DNA of 64,000 bases, taken from assembly GCA_905221605.1 (NCBI GenBank), contig CAJNDS010000374.1, positions 90,902-154,901 on the forward strand. Reading direction: 5' to 3'. Source of the DNA: Symbiodinium natans (lineage: Eukaryota; Sar; Dinophyceae; Suessiales; Symbiodiniaceae). Below the pieces are notes generated by a model. It had not been told where the DNA came from and searched no databases. It saw only the letters and a list, made by a program, of their open reading frames with translations. The position numbers were made by a program, and so were the translations under genes. Shown piece by piece: positions 51,802-61,606 of this stretch. Numbering within the stretch: position 1 is the stretch's first letter; each line of letters begins with the position of its first letter.

Positions 51802-54396
51802 ATGGTGAAGTGCATGGACATCGCGAAGAGCGTGGTCCAATACACATTTCACCGCATACCTTTCTTACACAGATACTCCACTTGGCTCTACGGCAAGTTT
51901 TGGCTCACCGCTCTTTGCCATTTTCCTCGACGCCAAGTAGATCGACGCAGACTGGTACGCCTCAAGCAGTTTCACCGTATCACCCCGGAGCTCTACACAT
52001 TCGAATTTTTCAATCAGCCGAACGCAGTGTACTGGAGAGTCGACCACGGACGCATGTTTGAGCACCTCTATATTGGCAGCACCTCCACGAAAGTCACAGT
52101 CAGAGAAGACAACCGACGCAGAAAACACAACGCACTCGCCGCTCAAAAACTGGTCAACGCAGAACCAGCCATACACTACTGGCACACCACCAACACATAT
52201 TGGGAGTTCGTTCCGATCAAAGTCCGCAGCGTTGACGATGTGGCAGAGTTGCACATGATTGAGCAGGCAGACATCGCGGACCTCCAACCCTCCCTCAACG
52301 CCCCCTTCATCTACAAACACTTCAAAGAAGACACAGGCCACACCTTCCAACCCAAGATCATTTGCGACGTCAACGTGCTGGCAACCAAACTACGTGCCCG
52401 ACTACATCGACACCTAGGCAGGAAAACTAGACCTTGGCGAGCCGTCAAGGTACAGATAGACACCAAAACGCGCATGTGGGGCCTCCTCACCGCCCTGTGC
52501 TCCACCACGGCTCTGCGATGGAAAACCACCAGAACGTTGATGAGCAGCAACTTCCCGGCCGAGAACATATACACGCTACTACGAATGACCAACATCCTTG
52601 AATCCCCATACAAGGAGTTCTGCAAGGCAGCATTGGTCAAGGCACTGGACAAGAGACATATGGAGACCCCTAACATAAGACCCCTCGTCACCAGTTTGCT
52701 GCCACCTATGGAAGAATGCCAACGCCATCTCCGAGAAGTTCTACGCGCCATCATCGCGAGCCACTACCACGAACTATGCCCACTACATGTTCCGAAGACC
52801 ACGGTGGTAGCCAAACCAGGATCCAGCATCGAGGCCCAGTGCCACAACTGGCAGCGAATGTGTTTTGGACCAAAACTTACGAGAAGATGCACTTGCCCCA
52901 ACCCCACACAGGAACTCAGTGAACATCAAGTCATCGACCTTCAGACCGCACACGCATCACCAGAAGACCCTCTATACCACATCGTCACCTACTCGTCCAA
53001 GACGGGCACTTTCCCGGAACCAGATACTTGGATTTCGCAGACGACGGAAGATGTTCGAAAATGGTGCAGACGCAATGGACTCTCCATCCCATCCAGGGAG
53101 GCCGTGCAGCTCGCCCTTGCCCCGGCGGCACAGCTCAGCCACAACGTGAAGGAGGAACACGTGAACCACCACATGGTCAAAAGCCTCAAAACCCAGTACA
53201 GCGACTACATCATCGCGTGCGAGGACCACCATCCCCACAAGATGCTAGCGTACTGCCCCCTCCACTTCCAACAGCTCATGGACAAGATGTACGGCGACCC
53301 TGAAGTCTTCACCAAGATCAACATCACCCCGACCACAGCGGCGCACAACGCGTGGCACCAACTTCCCCAAAACATCAAGACAAGATACGCCTGGGGCATC
53401 AACCCAAACCGCAAGGACAAAGTCCCGGTGTCCTACATCTTCCCCAAGCGCAAGAAGGGCTTCATCAAGTCACGGCCCATTGTCTCGTTCGCCCAGCACT
53501 TCGCCAAGAAGCTCTTCTCCACGGTCGCCAAGATCATCACCAACATCATGTACATCTCTTTCCCCCAAGCGCTGCAACAGGACAACTCCTACAAGATCTT
53601 CAAGGAACTTCACACCTTCATGAACTACAACAACGCGGACATGCACATGCAGATCGCGGACCTCGCGGGCTTCTTCACCAGTGTCCCACAGGAACGTATC
53701 CTCCAAGCCCTCATGATCACCATGCACAAGTACTTCGCCAACTCCCAGCACGGCTTTGACACATGGCAGGACGTCTCCATCACCTACGACCCCAAAAAGA
53801 CGCTTAGGACGGCCAGAACGTTCAATGGGAAGTACAAGCAGATCAACCATGGTCGACGCACCATCTACATGCACGACATCTGGGAGATCACTCAGTACGT
53901 CCTGAAGTGCAGCTACTTCACCTCCCAACAACAAGTATACAAGCAGACCAGAGGTAGCCCAATGGGACACCCAATGTCACCGGTGTTGTGCCACATGGTC
54001 TGTTGTGTCGAAGAACATCAATGGCATGAGACATATCGCATAGCCTTGGCATCATGCGCAATTCTCGACCGCTTCGCCAAGAGATATGTTGACGACCGCA
54101 TTTGCATCCTGCCACAAAGTTGGGCGTTGGAAGAACAAGAAGAAGCCAACTACCTCGGATGCAACATCAACCTACACCGCAAAGAAGTTCGCCTCATTCT
54201 CCCCTCACAGACACACCAGCTCCTTTCGCCACGGGGATCCACACCTATGGTCCACCGTGCCAGTGCATACCGAACGAGACGCCACATGATCTCAAAGATA
54301 GCGTACCCCGAGCCGGTTCGTCTACAACAACTCCGAGAACTTCGCGCCCTCTACCAAGCCCACGACCCAGACATGCTGACGTTTGTGCATAGATGA
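51802..54396 (+). CDS. GIY-YIG endonuclease / reverse transcriptase fusion (Penelope-like)
   Basis: 864 residues. A GIY-YIG-type nuclease lies at about residues 64-170: HLYIGSTSTKVTVREDNRRR supplies the YIG and the catalytic-type Arg, HMIEQADIADLQPSLN the Glu and the P-x-LN end. The RT spans about 530-800. Its finger motif is KSRPIVSF (from residue 556) and motif A is ADLAGFFTSVP (Asp 620). Motif B is TRGSPMGHPMSP (Gly 718) and motif C is YVDD (762-765). All catalytic Asp are present, so the enzyme may be active. RT motif B of the form MG-x-P-x-SP plus a GIY-YIG nuclease points to Penelope-like elements. An N-terminal rather than C-terminal nuclease is known only in some PLE clades. An alternative is a dinoflagellate-specific RT family outside PLEs. 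No frameshift is seen in the gene. Confidence 0.9.
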   Translation: MVKCMDIAKSVVQYTFHRIPFLHRYSTWLYGKFWLTALCHFPRRQVDRRRLVRLKQFHRITPELYTFEFFNQPNAVYWRVDHGRMFEHLYIGSTSTKVTVREDNRRRKHNALAAQKLVNAEPAIHYWHTTNTYWEFVPIKVRSVDDVAELHMIEQADIADLQPSLNAPFIYKHFKEDTGHTFQPKIICDVNVLATKLRARLHRHLGRKTRPWRAVKVQIDTKTRMWGLLTALCSTTALRWKTTRTLMSSNFPAENIYTLLRMTNILESPYKEFCKAALVKALDKRHMETPNIRPLVTSLLPPMEECQRHLREVLRAIIASHYHELCPLHVPKTTVVAKPGSSIEAQCHNWQRMCFGPKLTRRCTCPNPTQELSEHQVIDLQTAHASPEDPLYHIVTYSSKTGTFPEPDTWISQTTEDVRKWCRRNGLSIPSREAVQLALAPAAQLSHNVKEEHVNHHMVKSLKTQYSDYIIACEDHHPHKMLAYCPLHFQQLMDKMYGDPEVFTKINITPTTAAHNAWHQLPQNIKTRYAWGINPNRKDKVPVSYIFPKRKKGFIKSRPIVSFAQHFAKKLFSTVAKIITNIMYISFPQALQQDNSYKIFKELHTFMNYNNADMHMQIADLAGFFTSVPQERILQALMITMHKYFANSQHGFDTWQDVSITYDPKKTLRTARTFNGKYKQINHGRRTIYMHDIWEITQYVLKCSYFTSQQQVYKQTRGSPMGHPMSPVLCHMVCCVEEHQWHETYRIALASCAILDRFAKRYVDDRICILPQSWALEEQEEANYLGCNINLHRKEVRLILPSQTHQLLSPRGSTPMVHRASAYRTRRHMISKIAYPEPVRLQQLRELRALYQAHDPDMLTFVHR

Positions 54397-54685
54397 CTCG
54401 AAGTACCACAGCAAAATCAATATCAAAGACCGCCAGCAAGTGCCCATGATGCGCAGTGACGGATTGCAGTCGTTGAGGTCCCCAAACCTTTCCTCCCCAA
54501 GCCCCGTGTCCCGCAGTGAAGTGTGATTTTGATCATGCACATCATGCAATCATGTGAAGTCCGCCCCTACCCTTTCCCGCACCCACCCAGAGCGCTTCTC
54601 TTCAGTGGCTGACGCAGTGACAGACGTAGCATAGAAGAAGTTGCCCGGCTGATAGACCAACAAGTCGATCATCCAATTCTTCACC

Positions 54686-55586
54686 ATGCCGACCAACAAG
54701 ATGCACGAGGAGCAGACCATTCCGGATCCTCAGCCAGCAAGCCAGCAACATCCCAATAACCAACCGGAGACAATGCAGACAGCCTCCGAGATCCCAGATG
54801 AGATCGCCAACCCCAACGATCCAACCCACCAGACCACGGACGACGCGGTGAAGCTCCTCATAGACACAGTATCCTCGCAAGCAGAGAAGATCCGGACCCT
54901 CGACCAGACCGTCTTCCAGCTGGAACAAGAGCTCGCTTTCGTCTACGAGCGCACCTGCAGCCAATCAGTATTAGAAGAACTCCTGGACGTCAAACGAGCG
55001 GCGTACAGGGCGGACTCATCAAGAGCCTCCACCTCCAACGACATCAGCCGACACAAAGGTTCCATCCGCGATCTTCACCTACAGCTCAACGATATCCAAC
55101 GTGATCAAACTCTCCAAGCCAGACGACTACAGGAACTAGGAGGACGACTAGATGCTCTTGGACATCAAACTCGCCAACAACTACAAGAATTACGAGACAG
55201 ACTCCGCCTCCATACCACCATCCCGCAGGACCCTCATCCAATATCCCACACCACCATCTACGCAAGCCTGGACGAGACAAGAACTCGCTTGGACACCGTC
55301 GACCAGCTCCTTTCTCGACACGACCAAAGCATCAAGTACCTGTGCAGGTGCCTTCGATCCGCAACCGGCTCAGCTACATCCTCCAGACAGGCACCCATTG
55401 GACAGTACAGATCAAACTCCAGGGCCCCGCTCGAAAGAGATGATCCTCTACAGCATCTTCAAGATCCATGACCTCAAGAATCGGAACCCGGAACCGGTGC
55501 AATTCATCTGTCCACTCAACGACGTCGTGCAGAACGCAAAGTTGGATGATAACTGGCCTAAACAGCACCGCCACAGCATCCAGTAA
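54686..55586 (+). pseudogene. Coiled-coil protein with frame changes near its C terminus
   Basis: The first frame (54686-55471) is a mainly helical, heptad-rich protein: LLIDTVSSQAEKIRTLDQTV; SIRDLHLQLNDIQRDQTLQ; LQELRDRLRLH. Near 55350 coding character moves to a second frame (IRNRLSYILQTGTHWTVQIK), which stops near 55440, and then to a third (MILYSIFKIHDLKNRNPEPV to QHRHSIQ, stop TAA 55584). Codon choice supports each piece, so an original protein of about 300 residues appears broken by two indels. A coiled coil suggests oligomerisation. Family not recognised. Confidence 0.6.
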
Positions 55587-55707
55587 CATTGTTACGCTTT
55601 GGTCAATTTTGTTTTCACCAAAAACGATTCCTGTTCTATCTCACCTACATCCGACGCTTGGCTTGGAGTGAGCAAAAGAACCGAGACCAAGCGCGAGTCC
55701 CGCACCT

Positions 55708-55819
55708 TCATGTTTCATGATAAACTTCATCTTACCCCCATCCCTTTGTGACGGAACCCCTTGACGTTGATTGCATACGGAAACTCACGTACTGTGCAGC
55801 TGACCATCATGAAACATGA
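55708..55819. promoter_or_regulatory. 14-bp inverted repeat in a cluster spacer
   Basis: TCATGTTTCATGAT at 55708-55721 and its exact reverse complement ATCATGAAACATGA at 55806-55819, with 84 bases between. It lies between two ORFs, 48 bases before the next ATG. It could be an RNA hairpin, a processing site or a protein-binding site. Confidence 0.6.
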
Positions 55820-55867
55820 CAGATTGTTTGGATCGAGTAACGTTTCCATCGCTCATCCACCTCAGTC

Positions 55868-56833
55868 ATGGTGAAGCACGACCACCACGGAGATGAACGT
55901 CCCCGGCGAAACAGATCGCGGTCCTGCAGACGAAGTCCCCGCACTACCAGAGCAACAAGGCTGGCCATGGACTCAAGAGACCCACCTCGACGACATCGAA
56001 CGGAGAATCCGCCTCAACCAGAGCCTCTCAGCCAGCAAAAACTGGCGCTACAAAGTGCAGTTTCCACGGCAAAGACCCAGGTCATCCAACTTATGGAGGA
56101 CATCAGCGTCGGGGACCTCTCCAACCTCCTCTTTGACAATTCCATCACTATGAACGCGATACAGAAGATCTTCGACATCAACTCTACCGCACTCAAATTA
56201 CGTGAACACGTGCACCAAGCTGACCTGTTCAGAACCCTCCTCAAGAGCTTTCAGGACGCCAAGGGTGACACCGTGATACGCAGTTCCGAAGCGCTGAACT
56301 GGTTCACACCCATTTCGCTGGCAGTTCCAACAAAGCGCCCGGGTTGCACCGTCTACGAGTTCATCGACATGATGGACAGACAGCAGATCACTGAAAACGG
56401 CATGTACAAGATCCTGGAAGACGACACCGTGGACAGCATCAAGAACTACCGCCGCACCTTTGAGGACCTCCAGCAAGCAGAAAACCAACTAGTCGTCACC
56501 AAGACCATCGCAGTCAAAGCTAAACCCAAGTCTCCAAGAACATCGCGCGCCTCGTCATCGACGGCACCGGGACCGGCACGACATGATTCTCAGTCGACCA
56601 GACATCCGGCATCATCGCACCGAGGAGACAATGACCCCAGACCCACACCACCAGCACCCACGGACCCCACTCCCAGACCCAACCCCAAACCCATGCCCCG
56701 TGCCCAGAGTCACCCCACCTGGCAGCACTACGGATGCCGACTGTACTGCGCGTGCGGGGGATGGTGTGCCAAAGAAGGCACGCACACAGTCCACCTATGC
56801 CGGAGATGCATGAATCGAGCCATCGGAAGTTGA
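55868..56833 (+). CDS. Basic SR-tailed protein with C-terminal zinc ribbon-like motif
   Basis: 321 residues. N-terminal basic tail (RRNRSRSCRRSPRTTRATR), then a helical core about 50-220 (LQSAVSTAKTQVIQLMEDIS; YEFIDMMDRQQITENGMYKI), a Pro-rich linker, and a Cys cluster YGCRLYCACGGWCAKEGTHT followed by HLCRRC. The six to seven Cys with His suggest zinc binding. General build, basic tail plus zinc finger, again fits nucleic-acid packaging. Not recognised as a known family. Confidence 0.75.
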   Translation: MVKHDHHGDERPRRNRSRSCRRSPRTTRATRLAMDSRDPPRRHRTENPPQPEPLSQQKLALQSAVSTAKTQVIQLMEDISVGDLSNLLFDNSITMNAIQKIFDINSTALKLREHVHQADLFRTLLKSFQDAKGDTVIRSSEALNWFTPISLAVPTKRPGCTVYEFIDMMDRQQITENGMYKILEDDTVDSIKNYRRTFEDLQQAENQLVVTKTIAVKAKPKSPRTSRASSSTAPGPARHDSQSTRHPASSHRGDNDPRPTPPAPTDPTPRPNPKPMPRAQSHPTWQHYGCRLYCACGGWCAKEGTHTVHLCRRCMNRAIGS

Positions 56834-57177
56834 TGATGATGATAGTGAGATCAGCGGAGTTCTCTGACGTAGGGTGGTATATGCAATTCCTTAAGACGAA
56901 GTGTGTCTTGAGATGGCGCTGCCGGACGGAGATTCGGCAAGCGCAACATGTCTGCCGGCATCATAAGCACAAAACCTGCTCCGTGGAGAGGTCTGAAGTG
57001 CATGCACCATGTCAATCCGCACACTGAGTTTTTGACTTGATTGAAAGCTGACAGGACCTGTAGGGACAGTAGGTACTAACATGAGTGAGATTGCGTGATA
57101 CTGCGGAAGCCAAACCATTTTCAGATCAACCACACTCGCACCATCACCCATTCACCTTTCCCCGATCGCCCCACCTC
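56834..57177. other. Cluster spacer, no gene seen
   Basis: 344 bases, less C-biased than the ORFs. It includes GTGCATGCACCATG and short palindromic GCATGC words. It may hold promoter or trans-splice acceptor signals for the next ORF. Confidence 0.5.
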
Positions 57178-58083
57178 ATGAGTTGGTTGACCCAGACGGC
57201 GTTCAACAAGGCAGTGCAGGCCGCGTACGATCAGGATTACTTGGAGCTCCCCGACATCCACATCCCCATCCGCTGGTACACCGCCCAACTTCTACTTGAA
57301 CAACTCACCAAAATCGGCAACTCACCCCATCCCTTCACGCCCATCATGATCCCCACCAGCGAGGCGCTCTCAATATGGGGACACCTGCAAGATTGGCACA
57401 AGAACTTCGGCTACCACCTAGACAAGATCTCCATGCCCACACCACAACCCGCACACCTACCTCATCAAGACGCACCACCACAAGCAACCAAGAAAAGACG
57501 ACAACAGTACCAACCGGACGACCCGCGCTTGCACCCCGAGTTCGACGGCATCACCTCGGACCTTCTCCAGGACATCTCCCTCGCACACCTCGATCCACAC
57601 ACCTATGTGGCCGCGGACTGGCCCGCGGACCAACCCGTTCTGACGACGTGGGAGGCCATCGAAGACCCGGAAAAGTACACAGAGTGGAAGGCCCACACCC
57701 AGTGGAATGACACAACATATCACACTTTCGCCCAAGCCCTTCATTCCCATCCCTTTGCCGTTCGCCTCGCTGCGATACGCAAAAAAGCCAAAGAAGATTC
57801 ACACCAGCACCAGCTGCTCTGGAAACACCCATGGCACCAAAACGGCTGGCAGTATCACACGCACTACGACAAGGAGACCAAGAGAAGCTTCATGTACAAG
57901 GGCGACTACACGATCCACCGACGCGAGGAGGATAGCGCAATGCCGGATCCAACTACACAACCCTCAGAACCCAAGAAGGACACCCCACACAACTCACCAA
58001 TGCCCTACCATCCACCACCTGAAGAAGAAGATGATCGACGATCCCAAATCTCAGAAGACGAGATGTACCCGGCGGTGAAGTAG
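57178..58083 (+). CDS. Unrecognised 301-residue acidic-tailed protein
   Basis: The ATG at 57178 is preferred because the upstream part of the open frame is spacer-like. Reads MSWLTQTAFNKAVQAAYDQD, then IPIRWYTAQLLLEQLTKIGN. The core is rich in Trp and His (HLQDWHKNFGYHLDK; LLWKHPWHQNGWQYHTHYDK) and resembles a WW-like or substrate-binding surface only superficially. The C terminus is Pro-rich then acidic (PPPEEEDDRRSQISEDEMYP). Same strand and codon style as its neighbours. Function unknown. Confidence 0.72.
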   Translation: MSWLTQTAFNKAVQAAYDQDYLELPDIHIPIRWYTAQLLLEQLTKIGNSPHPFTPIMIPTSEALSIWGHLQDWHKNFGYHLDKISMPTPQPAHLPHQDAPPQATKKRRQQYQPDDPRLHPEFDGITSDLLQDISLAHLDPHTYVAADWPADQPVLTTWEAIEDPEKYTEWKAHTQWNDTTYHTFAQALHSHPFAVRLAAIRKKAKEDSHQHQLLWKHPWHQNGWQYHTHYDKETKRSFMYKGDYTIHRREEDSAMPDPTTQPSEPKKDTPHNSPMPYHPPPEEEDDRRSQISEDEMYPAVK

Positions 58084-58373
58084 AAACATGCCGTGGAAAT
58101 CGACGATGTGATTGCCGAGAACATTGTGATCTTCCTGATCGCCACTGCACACAGCATCACACACCTGCGCCATACAGGCCCTCTTGCGAATCCAAAAGAA
58201 GCCGTTAACTGGCAAGATGCGAGTTGAAGCCATGCCGACCTAAGCACCTCCCCCGTCCCCTTTCCCCCCCCCTCCCCTACCCATGGCAGACCTCATCCCT
58301 TCACTATCACGCGTGAGAACATGACCACAGTTTTTTGGCACGAACCCGACCCCGTCCCTTTCCCCAGCCCAAC

Positions 58374-59723
58374 ATGTGGAGCCACATACTGGACTTCCTG
58401 ACCGGTCCCCTCCACGTGATCTTCATGGATGAGCACGAACTCGAAATGGAGCATCTGCGCAGAGATCCACACTACAGCATGGAACCCTTTTACCAACGGT
58501 ACAACTACCTCGACGACACGTACCACACGGCCCCAGCGTACTACACGGAGAAGGCACCCCTACACAAAGTCATCGACCCGTCGTACTTCAAAGCATACGA
58601 AGGCTGGCACATCAATATCAAGAATGCCATCACCTACCAGGCGCTCAAGAACATGATGATGATATTCCATGGCTTTCAGGACCTCTACATCTCCTCCAGC
58701 ACATCTACGACGGCCACGTTCGTGTGCCTACTACCAACTGAAAATCAGATGCTGACCCCGGTTTCAAAATTTCTCGGCCAAGAGGTACGTGACAAAACCA
58801 AGCATGAGCTCAACATTCAGCGCATCATCCGCCGCATCCCGACTCACATCAAAGGTCACTACGTTGAAAAACCTCTTCGAGATGACCACCCACATCCCGG
58901 TGCGGCACTGTGCCTACCCCACATCGCCCAGATTGTCTTCTCCAAGTATGAATCGGCTAACACAGCTTTGATTGCCTCGCAGTGGTACGAGACCACGGTC
59001 CGCATAGCCACAATGGCCAGAAAAGGTTTCCAGATTGGTGACAAGTTGTTCCTAGAAGACCTGCCAACCCCCACCACGAAACCGCTACATGATGGACGCG
59101 TCATCTTCATCCAGAAAGCCAACCCACGCCCCTCGCACCTAGAACGCCAACTTCAAGATGACATGGAGTGGAATGCGATCTTGGCGATCACCCGACAGCA
59201 CACGGTTGAGGAGTACCAGCAGTACCTCCCTCCTGAAATCCTCGGGGTGCACAAGCTCATCCTCTACGTCAACACCAAATTACAGGAATGGCAAACCAGG
59301 AACAACGAGTCCTGTTTGCAGAACAATATCTTCTCACGCGCCGACATCCACATGATGATACACGTCCTCAAGTTTTTCAGCCCCAGACACGCAGAATGGC
59401 GCTTCACAAGAGAAATCTTCGGCCCGGACTACACCATCCTCGACTTCAACGGCTCCACCTGCGCTATCCCCATGCAACCTCTACGTGACAATCTGACAGA
59501 GTGGCTACGTCAACACAAACGACTAGTCTCATCTCTACTGCACGCAGAGCACGACCGCCGGCAGCCCAACCACCCGCTTTCCAGCCACACGTTCTTCGAA
59601 GACGTAGGCACCATCTCAGACGAAGAAGAGCTCTGGCAAAGACGCCAAGAATGGAATCCGGTTCAACGGTTCCCGACGACCACCTACAACAGCTACACCG
59701 AGCCGGACCTGTCCGTGGACTGA
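58374..59723 (+). CDS. Unrecognised 449-residue cluster protein (family member 1)
   Basis: The start at 58374 (MWSHILDFLTGPLHVIFMDE) is chosen over 58335 because the 13 extra codons are spacer-like. It is rich in aromatic residues and Met (SMEPFYQRYNYLDDTYHTAP; ITYQALKNMMMIFHGFQDLY). Near its C terminus NIFSRADIHMMIHVLKFFSP aligns in character with YDEVSSILKRLEQHGI of the 60054 ORF and PSEVYILLKNIASYC of the 61607 ORF. I infer a diverged paralogous family, perhaps structural. No catalytic motif seen. Confidence 0.72.
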   Translation: MWSHILDFLTGPLHVIFMDEHELEMEHLRRDPHYSMEPFYQRYNYLDDTYHTAPAYYTEKAPLHKVIDPSYFKAYEGWHINIKNAITYQALKNMMMIFHGFQDLYISSSTSTTATFVCLLPTENQMLTPVSKFLGQEVRDKTKHELNIQRIIRRIPTHIKGHYVEKPLRDDHPHPGAALCLPHIAQIVFSKYESANTALIASQWYETTVRIATMARKGFQIGDKLFLEDLPTPTTKPLHDGRVIFIQKANPRPSHLERQLQDDMEWNAILAITRQHTVEEYQQYLPPEILGVHKLILYVNTKLQEWQTRNNESCLQNNIFSRADIHMMIHVLKFFSPRHAEWRFTREIFGPDYTILDFNGSTCAIPMQPLRDNLTEWLRQHKRLVSSLLHAEHDRRQPNHPLSSHTFFEDVGTISDEEELWQRRQEWNPVQRFPTTTYNSYTEPDLSVD

Positions 59724-60053
59724 TCTCTTCGACGACGCAAGACCCAATTCCACCCACCCCTGGATGGAAGACCCGTAGACCAATGCGGACAAGATTCGTT
59801 TGCAGTGCGTTGTGAAGTCTGAAAACTTAGAAGTTCGCAGTTCAGCCTTTCGGAGTGTGCATTCCACTGAACAGAGACATGATTTGCCTGTGATGCATCC
59901 TTCACACGACCAGCACACCGGTACAAGGGCAGGATTAGTGATGCAACAGCATGCAGTTGAACATTTGCAAAGCGCATTCCCATGTTGAGCTGCAAATAGC
60001 ATGTGACATGCGGTGAGAGAATTTGAAGCAGTTACTGTACATAGTAGAGCAAG
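59724..60053. other. Cluster spacer, no gene seen
   Basis: 330 bases with TTTGCAG near its start and CTGCAAA near its end, and several GCATG words. No convincing ORF. Confidence 0.5.
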
Positions 60054-61460
60054 ATGGATCAAATCATCCCTCTGATACTCCCGGAGCTCGGCAAGAAATA
60101 CAGAGTCATCTTCATGGACCAGGGCATCTCCAAGGACCTCAGGCACATGACCGACAAGGAAGTGAAGTTTCACCTTCAAGCACTACGAGCAAAACGGAAC
60201 AGCACGATGTTGCACTTGGACCCTACCCTCTCCCCCCATCCTCATCTACAGCATTCCCTCGCACAACAAGACGACCCAGAGTCTTTGATACACCGATGCG
60301 TCACGCAGGACCTGCCCATGGAAGCTGACTCCCTGGCCGCAGGCCAACAGCGACTACACAAAGGAGCCGTTTTCGCCCATCAGATTTTGCGGGCCCAACT
60401 ACGCCATCGATATTGTCTGCCTCTTCCATTTCAGTTTGCAGACCATGCAAGATCCCGACCAGTCGTGCAGTACGCGAACCTGAACGTCACGATCATTCAC
60501 GGCTTCTACATGGAGATGTACCAAAGCCAAATCCTGAAATGCGTTAGCAAAAAAGTCAACAATGCGATCCAAACCATCAAACAAGGAGAACCTGACTTCG
60601 TCACGTTCAAGTTCCTCGTACGCAATGAAGAGCTCCCCAGGGACTTCTACCGCCATCTGGTGGATATGCGCATACTACCGGAAACACAGAAACACATCTA
60701 TCCCATGCACGACCACAGATGTACGTGGCCAACCGTGTTGGCATTTCAGTGGCGCAACAAACGGATGACAAAGGGTGGCACGGAACTCGTCTTTGAGCCG
60801 CAACCCGTCAGTCAAATCCCATATAGACACGTGGACCGCCGCGACCTCTTCATCGAGGAGTGCTACTTCGCACATCGCGGCATGCTGGGATTATATGTCC
60901 AACACACACCCCAAGTCACAGAGGAGTACCAGACTGGTCACATACAATGCCTGATGATGCTCAACTACGTCCAGGCCATATCGCATGAGCAAGCCTGGCC
61001 AGAGTTATCCTCCATCGAGTACCTCGCCGCCAAACTATGTGAAAATGATCCCACCAGACATTTTCGCATTATCCGTATGTTCAACCTCCACGACACCATA
61101 CGCACATGGTACTACTTGTTCATCCAGGGGGACACACAGTTCATGACCTACGACGAGGTATCCAGCATTCTCAAACGCCTGGAGCAACACGGCATATGCC
61201 CTCGCAGCACCAGGGAGATGACCGACAATGGATCCCGCGTTGATTTCGACTTGCAACAACTCGCGCAAGACATGCAGGAGGAGTTCGCGGACACAGAGGG
61301 AGGCCCACCATTCAGTGAGCTCTGGATTGACACGCACTGCCACTTCATCGTCAAGTTCTGGCACTACCAGTTTCAGCCCAACGCGTACTACAGAACCACC
61401 CCGATGCGCATGAATACCAATGGACAGACCTTTCCCATTTACTCCCACCCAATTATTTAA
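60054..61460 (+). CDS. Unrecognised 468-residue cluster protein (family member 2)
   Basis: Begins MDQIIPLILPELGKKYRVIF, where RVIFMD parallels HVIFMD of the preceding ORF. It then has a Leu/His-rich helical region (LHKGAVFAHQILRAQLRHRY), a mixed core (TIIHGFYMEMYQSQILKCVS) and the FMTYDEVSSILKRLEQHGI segment near residue 360. It ends in an aromatic-rich tail (SELWIDTHCHFIVKFWHYQF). No membrane helix or catalytic motif is obvious. The ATG follows a run of AGTAGAGCAAG. Confidence 0.72.
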   Translation: MDQIIPLILPELGKKYRVIFMDQGISKDLRHMTDKEVKFHLQALRAKRNSTMLHLDPTLSPHPHLQHSLAQQDDPESLIHRCVTQDLPMEADSLAAGQQRLHKGAVFAHQILRAQLRHRYCLPLPFQFADHARSRPVVQYANLNVTIIHGFYMEMYQSQILKCVSKKVNNAIQTIKQGEPDFVTFKFLVRNEELPRDFYRHLVDMRILPETQKHIYPMHDHRCTWPTVLAFQWRNKRMTKGGTELVFEPQPVSQIPYRHVDRRDLFIEECYFAHRGMLGLYVQHTPQVTEEYQTGHIQCLMMLNYVQAISHEQAWPELSSIEYLAAKLCENDPTRHFRIIRMFNLHDTIRTWYYLFIQGDTQFMTYDEVSSILKRLEQHGICPRSTREMTDNGSRVDFDLQQLAQDMQEEFADTEGGPPFSELWIDTHCHFIVKFWHYQFQPNAYYRTTPMRMNTNGQTFPIYSHPII

Positions 61461-61606
61461 AACAATGCATCAGTTTCGTCCGATGAAAAAGATGTTTGCT
61501 AGTTGTGTGAGATCATTCCGCAGTGCATGAGTAAGCCAAAGCCACCTTACCCGCCCCCGGTGCTCAGAGCTCGGTATCACCACTCACTGATCTAGCCCAG
61601 AGCAAT

